Made by a program: the position numbers and the translations under genes. A stretch of 46,777 nucleotides of DNA from positions 1 through 46,777 of the forward strand of contig CANQNT010000026.1 in assembly GCA_947625255.1 (NCBI GenBank), written 5' to 3'. Under the pieces are notes generated by a model, which was not told the DNA's origin, searched no databases, and worked only from the letters and a program-made list of their open reading frames with translations. Within the stretch, counting starts at the first letter, position 1, and each line of letters starts with the position of its first letter. Below, one piece after another: positions 40,569-46,777 of this stretch. Source of the DNA: an uncultured Acetatifactor sp. (GTDB lineage Bacteria > Bacillota > Clostridia > Lachnospirales > Lachnospiraceae).

Positions 40569-43500
40569 TCATATCTTGTCGCGGATCTGTGCGTGGAGGG
40601 ACTGGAGGGAGTGAATCTCCCCTTTGCCGTGCTGCTGTACGTAGCGGATTCCTTCCGCGGTAGCTCTGGCCCCAGCGATAGTGGTCATGTAAGGGATCTT
40701 GCCCTTAATGGCGGCCTTGCGCAGATAGCTGTCGTCATGGACACTATCCTTGCCGACAGGGGAATTGATGATCAGGTCGATCTTGCCATTGGTGATCAGA
40801 TCCAGGACATTGGGACGGCCCTCGTAAAGCTTGTTCACTTTTTCCGCGGGGATACCCGCTTCACGGATCAGCTCGCAGGTATTGTCGGTGGCTGCGATTC
40901 GGAAGCCCGCTTCCGCGAACTGCTGTGCCACCTCCACAATTTCCGCCTTATCCTTGCGGTTCACGCTGATCAGGACGGTACCCGAAAGGGGAAGCTTGGA
41001 CTGGGTGGCTTCCTGGGCTTTAAAGAATGCTTCGCCGGCGGAAGCGGAAAGCCCCAGCACCTCTCCGGTGGAACGCATTTCCGGTCCCAGAAGAGGATCC
41101 ACCTCCTGGAACATATTGAAAGGGAACACCGCTTCCTTTACACCATAGTAAGGGATGTCCAGCTCTTTCAGAGCGGGAACGGGAGAAGGACGGCCCGTGA
41201 TATCGGAAGTAATGATATCCGTGGCAAGGGGAACCATGCGGATGTTGCAGACCTTGGATACCAGGGGCACGGTACGGGAGGCTCTGGGATTGGCTTCCAG
41301 GACAAATACCTTACCGTTTTCAATGGCGTACTGCATATTCATCAAACCTTTGACATGCATTTCTTCCGCGATTCTTCTTGTATATTCCTTGATGGTTTCC
41401 ACGTTTTCCCTGGACAAATGCTTGGACGGAATGATACAAGCGGAGTCGCCGGAATGTACACCGGCCAGCTCGATATGCTCCATGACCGCGGGAACGAAAG
41501 CATGAGTGCCGTCGCTGATGGCATCCGCCTCGCATTCCGTGGCATGATTCAGGAACCGATCGATCAGAATCGGACGATCCGGGGTCACGCCAACGGCGGC
41601 TTTCATGTAATCGGTCATGCTCTCATCATCATAAACGACTTCCATGCCGCGGCCGCCCAGTACATAGGAGGGGCGTACCATGACGGGATAGCCGATCTTG
41701 TGCGCGATGGCAAGGGCTTCTTCCACGGTGGCGGCCATGCCGGATTCCGGCATGGGAATCTCCAGCTTCTCCATCATGGCGCGGAACAGGTCACGGTCCT
41801 CCGCCAGGTCAATGACGGAAGGAGAGGTCCCCAAAATGCGCACGCCGTTTTTCTCCAAATCTGAAGCCAGGTTCAGAGGAGTCTGTCCGCCGAACTGGGC
41901 GATAACGCCTACGGGCTGTTCCTTTTTATATATGCTCAATACGTCTTCCAGGGTTAAGGGCTCAAAATAAAGCTTGTCCGAGGTGTCATAGTCCGTGGAA
42001 ACCGTTTCGGGATTACAGTTGACAATAATTGTTTCAAAGCCCAGTTTCTTCAGGGCCAGGGCCGCATGGACACAGCAGTAGTCAAATTCAATGCCCTGGC
42101 CGATACGGTTGGGACCGCCGCCTAAGATCATGATCTTAGGCCTGTCATTGTTGACGGGATTCTTGTCCGGCGCGTTATAGGTGGAGAAATAGTAAGCGCT
42201 GTCCTGGGTGCCGCTGACATGAACGCCCTCCCAGGTCTCTTCCACGCCCAGACCGATGCGCCGTTCCCGAATCCGGGATTCGGGGATGTCCAGCAGGATG
42301 CTGAGGTATTTATCGGAAAAGCCGTCCTTTTTGGCCGTTACAAGCATATCATCGGGCAGCGTGCCGCCCTTGTAGGAGAGGATGGCGTTCTCTTCTTCCA
42401 CCAGTTCCTTCATCTGCTCCAGAAAATAGGTCTTCACATGGGTAATGGCATTCAATTCCTCCACTGTGGCTCCCTTGCGCAGAGCTTCGTACAGCAGAAA
42501 ATGGCGTTCGCTGGAAGGGGTAATCAGCTTTTTGCAGATCTCGTCCTTGCTTAAGCAGCTGATCTTTGCAATCTGTCCCAGACCATAGCGGCCTGTTTCC
42601 AGACTGCGGATGGCTTTCTGGAAGGCTTCCTTGTAGGTCTTGCCGATACTCATGACCTCGCCGACGGCGCGCATCTGGGTTCCCAGCTTGTCTTCGATGC
42701 CCTTGAACTTTTCAAAGGCCCAGCGGGCGAATTTGATCACCACATAGTCTCCGTCAGGGACATATTTATCCAGTGTGCCATACTTGCCGCATGGAATGTC
42801 CTTGAGGGTCAGCCCGCAGGCCAACATGGCGCTGACCAGGGCGATGGGAAAGCCGGTGGCCTTGCTGGCGAGGGCGGAAGAACGGGAGGTTCTGGGGTTG
42901 ATCTCGATGACAATGATCCGATCGCTGACCGGATCATGGGCAAACTGCACGTTGGTGCCGCCGATGACCTGAACGGATTCTACGATTTTGTAAGCCTGCT
43001 CCTGCAGACGCTTCTGGACTTCCTGGGAAATGGTCAGCATGGGCGCGCTGCAGAAAGAATCTCCCGTGTGTACGCCCATGGGATCGATGTTTTCGATAAA
43101 GCAGACTGTGATCATGTTGTTATCGGCGTCGCGCACGACTTCCAGCTCCAGCTCTTCCCAGCCCAGCACGCACTCCTCTACGAGGACCTGTCCTACCAGA
43201 CTGGCCTGCAGACCTCTGGCGCAGACGACTTTCAGCTCTTCTCTGTTGTACACCAGCCCGCCGCCGGCGCCGCCCATGGTATAAGCAGGGCGCAGAACCA
43301 CAGGATAACCCAGATCGTCGGCAATGCGAAGCGCTTGTTCCACGCTGTATGCCACTTCGCTTCTCGCCATTTCTATCCCTAAGGCGGTCATGGCGTTCTT
43401 AAACTCAATGCGGTCCTCGCCGCGTTCGATGGCGTCTACCTGGACACCGATTACTTTTACGTTATACTTTTCCAGAATTCCCTTCTGTGACAGCTCCGCG

Positions 43501-43796
43501 CACAGATTCAATCCGGACTGGCCGCCCAGATTGGGCAGCAGGGCATCGGGACGCTCTTTCGCAATGATTTGCTCCAGGCGTTCCGGATTCAAAGGCTCGA
43601 TATAGGTCACATCCGCTATTTCCGGGTCGGTCATGATCGTGGCGGGGTTGGAGTTTACCAAGACGATTTCGTATCCCAGCTTGCGCAGCGCTTTACAGGC
43701 CTGGGTACCGGAATAGTCGAATTCGCAAGCCTGACCAATGATGATGGGGCCTGAGCCTATAATAAGTACCTTGTGGATATCTGTTCTTTTGGGCAT
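40569..43796 (-). CDS. carB: Carbamoyl-phosphate synthase large subunit
   Basis: CarB makes carbamoyl phosphate from glutamine-derived ammonia, bicarbonate and two ATP, for pyrimidines and arginine. The 1075-residue protein has both ATP-grasp halves (IIIGSGPIIIGQACEFDYSG start, GGGPNRIGQGIEFDYCCVH in the second half). It also has the metal-site segments IEINPRTSRSSALASKATG and LEANPRASRTVPLVSK, and the C-terminal MGS-like regulatory domain (GTVLISVNRKDKAE). ATG 43796 follows GGAGG; a longer upstream frame is not used. The glutaminase subunit gene carA is not adjacent, although it usually precedes carB. No frame damage was seen. Confidence 0.97.
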   Translation of the reverse strand: MPKRTDIHKVLIIGSGPIIIGQACEFDYSGTQACKALRKLGYEIVLVNSNPATIMTDPEIADVTYIEPLNPERLEQIIAKERPDALLPNLGGQSGLNLCAELSQKGILEKYNVKVIGVQVDAIERGEDRIEFKNAMTALGIEMARSEVAYSVEQALRIADDLGYPVVLRPAYTMGGAGGGLVYNREELKVVCARGLQASLVGQVLVEECVLGWEELELEVVRDADNNMITVCFIENIDPMGVHTGDSFCSAPMLTISQEVQKRLQEQAYKIVESVQVIGGTNVQFAHDPVSDRIIVIEINPRTSRSSALASKATGFPIALVSAMLACGLTLKDIPCGKYGTLDKYVPDGDYVVIKFARWAFEKFKGIEDKLGTQMRAVGEVMSIGKTYKEAFQKAIRSLETGRYGLGQIAKISCLSKDEICKKLITPSSERHFLLYEALRKGATVEELNAITHVKTYFLEQMKELVEEENAILSYKGGTLPDDMLVTAKKDGFSDKYLSILLDIPESRIRERRIGLGVEETWEGVHVSGTQDSAYYFSTYNAPDKNPVNNDRPKIMILGGGPNRIGQGIEFDYCCVHAALALKKLGFETIIVNCNPETVSTDYDTSDKLYFEPLTLEDVLSIYKKEQPVGVIAQFGGQTPLNLASDLEKNGVRILGTSPSVIDLAEDRDLFRAMMEKLEIPMPESGMAATVEEALAIAHKIGYPVMVRPSYVLGGRGMEVVYDDESMTDYMKAAVGVTPDRPILIDRFLNHATECEADAISDGTHAFVPAVMEHIELAGVHSGDSACIIPSKHLSRENVETIKEYTRRIAEEMHVKGLMNMQYAIENGKVFVLEANPRASRTVPLVSKVCNIRMVPLATDIITSDITGRPSPVPALKELDIPYYGVKEAVFPFNMFQEVDPLLGPEMRSTGEVLGLSASAGEAFFKAQEATQSKLPLSGTVLISVNRKDKAEIVEVAQQFAEAGFRIAATDNTCELIREAGIPAEKVNKLYEGRPNVLDLITNGKIDLIINSPVGKDSVHDDSYLRKAAIKGKIPYMTTIAGARATAEGIRYVQQHGKGEIHSLQSLHAQIRDKI

Positions 43797-43839
43797 AAGT
43801 TTCCTCCAAGTCGCTCTTAAAGCGAGCGGTTTTCTAAAA

Positions 43840-43848
43840 AGTATAGCA
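43840..43848 (-). promoter_or_regulatory. carB extended -10 promoter element
   Basis: On the minus strand TGC-TATACT (43848-43840) is an extended -10 box 44 bases before the carB start. No convincing -35 is visible, which is common for extended -10 promoters. Confidence 0.5.
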
Positions 43849-43883
43849 TATTTTTTACAAAAAAGGAATAGCAAATGAATGGC

Positions 43884-43912
43884 TTGACAAAAAATCTGTG
43901 GTATCTTACCAT
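43884..43912 (+). promoter_or_regulatory. nth promoter
   Basis: A perfect -35 TTGACA (43884-43889) and -10 TACCAT (43907-43912) are 17 bases apart, about 40 bases before the endonuclease III start. It points away from carB. Confidence 0.7.
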
Positions 43913-43953
43913 GAAGACAAAAGGATCATGGAATTGACGAAAGAGGAAAAAAT

Positions 43954-44577
43954 ATGGATGACAAGACGACAAAAAAGATTCTGGACGCGCTGGACCGGGA
44001 GTACGGGATGGAGAAAGAGGGCTTTTTATTTGGGGCTGACTGGCAGCTTTTGGCGGCGATCATGCTCAGTGCCCAGAGCACGGACAAGCAAGTGGACGAG
44101 GTGTTGCCCGGATTATGGAAGCGATTTCCCGACCTGGAATCCGTGGCGGAGGCGGATTTGTCCGAAATAGAGGAGCGGATCAAGAGTGTGGGCCTTTACA
44201 AGAACAAGGCGGCCAATATAAAAAAATGCTGTAGGCAGATTCTGGAGGAGTTTGGTGGAAAGGTTCCCATGGAATTGGACAAGGTGGTGACGTTGGCAGG
44301 GGTGGGGCGCAAGACCGCGACCCTTTTTCTGGCGGATGCCTATGGAATTCCGGGGGTGACGGTGGATACCCATGTGTTTCGCATCAGCCGCAGAATCGGC
44401 TGGGCACAGGGCAATCATCCGGTCAAAGTGGAGCAGGAGTTGATGCAGGTACTGCCCAGGGAGCATTGGAACCGCATTAATTTCCAATTGATCTATCATG
44501 GACGCGGCATCTGCACGGCAAGAAAGGCCAGATGCGGGCAGTGTATCCTGCAGGAGTGGTGTGAAAAGAGGCTGTAA
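43954..44577 (+). CDS. nth: Endonuclease III
   Basis: Nth is a DNA glycosylase/AP lyase that removes oxidised pyrimidines. The 207-residue protein has the helix-hairpin-helix with catalytic Lys (LAGVGRKTATLFLADA), the catalytic Asp in VTVDTHVFRIS, and the four-cysteine [4Fe-4S] site with spacing C-x6-C-x2-C-x5-C at the C-terminus (CTARKARCGQCILQEWC). GAGGA precedes the ATG. The length is standard. It is cytoplasmic and has its own promoter. Confidence 0.97.
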   Translation: MDDKTTKKILDALDREYGMEKEGFLFGADWQLLAAIMLSAQSTDKQVDEVLPGLWKRFPDLESVAEADLSEIEERIKSVGLYKNKAANIKKCCRQILEEFGGKVPMELDKVVTLAGVGRKTATLFLADAYGIPGVTVDTHVFRISRRIGWAQGNHPVKVEQELMQVLPREHWNRINFQLIYHGRGICTARKARCGQCILQEWCEKRL

Positions 44578-44671
44578 GCGGCGTCAGGTCATAGTAAGAC
44601 TTTCGTCGGCATATACTTGTGATAAGAACAAGATGGCATTGCGGCATGGGCAGCAGTGCAGATGGAAGCAT

Positions 44672-45568
44672 ATGAGAGAAAAAAGAAGTTGGGAGGAATT
44701 CGTAAGGGCCAGTGAGTGGTTCCGGGATATGGAAGAAGAAAAATGGAAGAAAATATGGAGAGGCGGAAGACTCGTTGGCAGCGCGTTATTCCTCCTCTCT
44801 ATGTTTTTTGTGGGAAGAGCTGTGGGATATGTGCAGCAGGTCGTAGCCTCCTCCTCTACGGAGGGAACGGTGGTCATGGAAGCGGAAAACTGGGGACTTG
44901 GCTTTGGAAAGGCCGGAACGCAGCCTACGGGGAATACCTCGGCTGCGGAGTTGGCCAAATATGACGCATATTACATAGGGGACGCCGGGGAGAAGACCAT
45001 TTATCTGACCTTTGACTGCGGATATGAGAACGGCAATACAGGAACAATTTTGGATGCCTTAAAAAAGCATGATGCCAAGGCCACTTTTTTCGTAGTTGGC
45101 CATTATCTGGAGTCCGCTCCTGAACTGGTGAAGCGCATGGCGGAGGAAGGGCATACGGTAGGCAACCATACCTACCATCATCCGGACATGGCCTCCATTT
45201 CCAGCAAAGAGAAATTTCAAGAGGAAATGGATGGGGTAGCCAAGGCTTATCAGGAATTGATCGGAGAGGAAATCGCGCCCTATTATCGTCCGCCCCAGGG
45301 GAAGTACAGCAAGGAAAATCTGCAGATGGCCCAGGAACTGGGATATCATACTTTTTTCTGGAGCCTGGCTTATGTGGATTGGAACGTGGACGATCAGCCG
45401 TCCCACGAGGAGGCCTTTGAAAAACTGTTGGGCAGAATCCATCCGGGAGCGGTGGTGCTTTTACATAACACTTCCCGTACCAATGCGGAAATTTTGGATG
45501 AACTGTTGACCAAATGGGAAGAAATGGGCTATCATTTCGGAACGCTGGAAGAGATCGTGACCGATTAG
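44672..45568 (+). CDS. pdaA: PdaA-like polysaccharide deacetylase
   Basis: In Bacillus, PdaA removes the acetyl group from muramic acid so that muramic delta-lactam can form in the spore cortex. This 298-residue protein has one membrane anchor (33-55) and a NodB deacetylase domain: LTFDCGYENGNTG (112-124), NHTYHHPD (165-172) with metal-binding histidines, YYRPPQGKYS, FFWSLAYVDWNVDD and VLLHNTSRTNAE. The TFDCGYENG form, with Cys replacing the usual second Asp of TFDDG, is typical of PdaA. The start at 44672 has a modest GGAAG site; earlier starts lie within nth or lack a site. It points to a spore-forming host. Confidence 0.9.
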   Translation: MREKRSWEEFVRASEWFRDMEEEKWKKIWRGGRLVGSALFLLSMFFVGRAVGYVQQVVASSSTEGTVVMEAENWGLGFGKAGTQPTGNTSAAELAKYDAYYIGDAGEKTIYLTFDCGYENGNTGTILDALKKHDAKATFFVVGHYLESAPELVKRMAEEGHTVGNHTYHHPDMASISSKEKFQEEMDGVAKAYQELIGEEIAPYYRPPQGKYSKENLQMAQELGYHTFFWSLAYVDWNVDDQPSHEEAFEKLLGRIHPGAVVLLHNTSRTNAEILDELLTKWEEMGYHFGTLEEIVTD

Positions 45569-45577
45569 GTCACGATC
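45553..45577. other. Perfect hairpin shared by two overlapping stop codons
   Basis: GATCGTGACC (45553-45562) and its complement (45568-45577) enclose a five-base loop exactly where the convergent PdaA and DUF554 genes overlap by four bases. No T-run follows on either strand, so it may block or stabilise both transcript ends rather than be a textbook terminator. Confidence 0.6.
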
Positions 45578-46236
45578 CAACAGAATAAAATCGGAAATAC
45601 CAATGACGGCAGCATATTCATAGTCTTACAGTCTTTGATATTCAGGATGGAAAGTCCGGAGCTGGCAATCAGGAAGCCTCCTACGATGGACAGCTCCGTC
45701 ATCATGTCGGTTGTCATAAAATTGCCCAATGCCAGGGCACAGACGTAAATCAATCCCTGCCAACAGAACAGCACACCTGCCGACAGTGCCATTCCGATGC
45801 CATAGGTGGAGGCGAGTACCATCGAGGTGACGAAGTCCAGAGTGGCGTTCGTGAATAAGTAGGTATGGTCCCCATAGAGGGCGCTTTGAATCGGGCCCAA
45901 AATGGACAAGGTCCCGATACAGTACAACAAAACGCCGGTGGACAGCCCCTTGCTCAGCTGCCCTGCGGAAAAGCGGGAAGTTAGGTTCTGAAACCGGCTG
46001 TCGATATCCAGAGTCGTACCAATCAGACTTCCAAGGGCCAGACTGACAATGAACAGAACCGGATAATTGCTGTTAGGCATATTCTGAACGATCGCATTGA
46101 TTCCCAGGCCGGTCGCCGCCAGTCCCATGGCCGTAAACAGGGCGTTTTGCTGCTTCTCCTGAATCCCTTTTTTAAAAACACTGCCAATTACGCTCCCGGT
46201 GAGAATGGTACAAGTGTTTACAATTGTTCCGATCAT
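45565..46236 (-). CDS. DUF554 membrane protein
   Basis: This 223-residue, six- to seven-span membrane protein of the DUF554 (YdfK-like) family begins MIGTIVNTCTILTGSVIGSV. It carries GTLSILGPIQSALYGD, FVTSMVLASTYGIGMALSA and a terminal SGLSILNIKDCKTMNMLPSL, all well conserved in relatives. The function is not established; transport is often presumed. The start at 46236 has AGAGGG eight bases upstream. It is convergent with pdaA and overlaps it by four bases. Confidence 0.88.
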   Translation of the reverse strand: MIGTIVNTCTILTGSVIGSVFKKGIQEKQQNALFTAMGLAATGLGINAIVQNMPNSNYPVLFIVSLALGSLIGTTLDIDSRFQNLTSRFSAGQLSKGLSTGVLLYCIGTLSILGPIQSALYGDHTYLFTNATLDFVTSMVLASTYGIGMALSAGVLFCWQGLIYVCALALGNFMTTDMMTELSIVGGFLIASSGLSILNIKDCKTMNMLPSLVFPILFCWIVT

Positions 46237-46495
46237 CTGGAAAACCCTCTTTTCTCTATCTGATCTGTCATGGGGAACGCGGGCCGCCCGCTTTCGCCAT
46301 CCATAAAGCCGGACAGGGGTCATTTTCAGCCCGCCGGATGGACCGGCGCCCATATAAATGATTATACAAAGCGTCTGGCAAGTTGTCAAACAATAATGGA
46401 TGGAGCTGCTGCGAATTCCCTGATAAGGAGCAGGCCGCCATCCGAGGAAAGGTCGCCGCCGTTGAAATCAAATGAAAGTAAAAAGGGTAAAAATA
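46237..46495. other. Intergenic stretch without a recognised gene
   Basis: I see no gene or strong structure here between the DUF554 start and the promoter at 46496. Frames are short and lack ribosome sites. It should contain the DUF554 promoter, which I could not place with confidence. Confidence 0.4.
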
Positions 46496-46524
46496 TTGCA
46501 TATATAATATTTATGATATATTAT
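46496..46524 (+). promoter_or_regulatory. Promoter ahead of the intron-split gene
   Basis: TTGCAT (46496-46501) and TATTAT (46519-46524) are 17 bases apart in an A+T-rich block. A second -10-like TATAAT lies at 46572-46577, nearer to the start codon. Confidence 0.5.
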
Positions 46525-46600
46525 AAAAGTGGGGACAGGATAGTTTTCATAAACTGGATGAGACTACTATGTATAATACTAACGCGGGAGAAATGATAGT

Positions 46601-46706
46601 ATGACAACGATGACGATTATTTCTGCAGCCAATTTTTTACCGATTAATAAGGTGAACCAGCAAGAGAGCTTGGCCCAATTAGCCGCGGAAGAATATTTCC
46701 CGGAGG
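46601..46706 (+). CDS. Small unknown gene, 5' exon cut by a group II intron
   Basis: An ATG at 46601 with GGGAG ten bases upstream opens 35 codons (MTTMTIISAANFLPINKVNQ, ending AAEEYFPE) before the intron boundary at 46707. The continuation after the intron lies outside the window. No family was recognised. Read straight through, the frame would stop at 46757-46759 inside the intron, so the full protein needs splicing or is truncated. Confidence 0.45.
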
Positions 46707-46777
46707 GTGCGCCAGTTCGGCGCTTGAAATATAGGCAGGTGAAAGTCCTGTCCCGGTAAAGTTTAGCGAACAGCCGG
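46707..46777 (+). mobile_element. Group II intron, 5' end (partial, runs off right edge)
   Basis: The sequence begins GTGCGCC, the group II 5' splice-site consensus. Two domain I helices follow: GCGCC-AGTTC-GGCGC (46710-46724), and GGCAGG with CCTGTC around TGAAAGT, a segment common at the start of bacterial introns. The rest, including any reverse transcriptase ORF, is outside the window. Assignment rests on 71 bases of consensus and pairing. Confidence 0.75.

Noticed and set aside
40593..41864. 423-codon plus-strand frame opposite carB
   Set aside because: It lies antisense to the highly conserved carB coding frame and has no ribosome site or family features; it is a mirror of codon use.
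43797..43830. Small hairpin in the carB leader as a pyrimidine attenuator
   Set aside because: The stem is only four or five bases, with no antiterminator, PyrR-like site or T-run.
1..46777. CRISPR arrays, tRNA and rRNA genes
   Set aside because: I saw no regularly spaced direct repeats, cloverleaf sequences or rRNA blocks on either strand.

Overview
The window looks like a chromosomal segment of an anaerobic, endospore-forming, gut- or rumen-type clostridium, most like Lachnospiraceae. The signs are strong GGAGG ribosome sites, moderate G+C, rubredoxin, an anaerobic sulfatase maturase, a PdaA-type spore-cortex deacetylase, a CotH protein and a SEC-C methionine aminopeptidase of clostridial type. 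This is inferred from gene content; no rRNA or tRNA was seen. No species is claimed.

Region by region. (1) 1-3.8 kb is accessory DNA. It holds an intact AbiEi/AbiEii toxin-antitoxin pair (the toxin runs off the left edge) with its own promoter and inverted-repeat operator. A second, decayed AbiE-like pair points the other way. Then come fragments of a permease and an acetyltransferase, a strongly folded non-coding element, and a 33-residue peptide gene. (2) 3.8-10.9 kb, all minus strand, is export and resistance: a MacB/LolD-like ABC pair, a UvrA paralogue without the UvrB-binding domain, and an ECF-like sigma factor with an ABC module. (3) 11.1-16.0 kb is mixed: an aminoglycoside phosphotransferase fragment, a secreted ComEC-type metallohydrolase, an rRNA methyltransferase fragment, a GDSL esterase, MsrA and AzlCD. 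(4) 16.4-20.2 kb is a tight operon of VTC polyphosphate polymerase, DUF4956 membrane protein and CotH kinase-like protein. (5) 20.2-24.6 kb (minus) holds a Cys-type sulfatase with its radical-SAM maturase and an O-antigen-ligase-like polymerase.

(6) 24.8-38.1 kb (plus) is a carbohydrate locus: a frameshifted Gfo/Idh/MocA oxidoreductase, GH95, a 1133-residue DUF5107-TPR protein, GH2, a MATE transporter and GH31. None of the three glycosidases has a signal peptide, so they should act in the cytoplasm on imported oligosaccharides. GH95 (fucose or galactose), GH2 (galactose-like) and GH31 (xylose) together would suit stripping the fucosyl-galactosyl-xylosyl side chain of xyloglucan; this is inference. 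No sugar importer lies in the window. (7) 38.1-46.8 kb is mostly housekeeping: SEC-C methionine aminopeptidase, rubredoxin, an aldose-1-epimerase-like protein, carB without carA, endonuclease III, PdaA and DUF554. It ends in the first 71 bases of what looks like a group II intron that splits a small unknown gene.

The candidates for undescribed biology are the VTC-DUF4956-CotH operon, the DUF5107-TPR protein set among glycosidases, and the branched stem-loop element at 3.16-3.32 kb.
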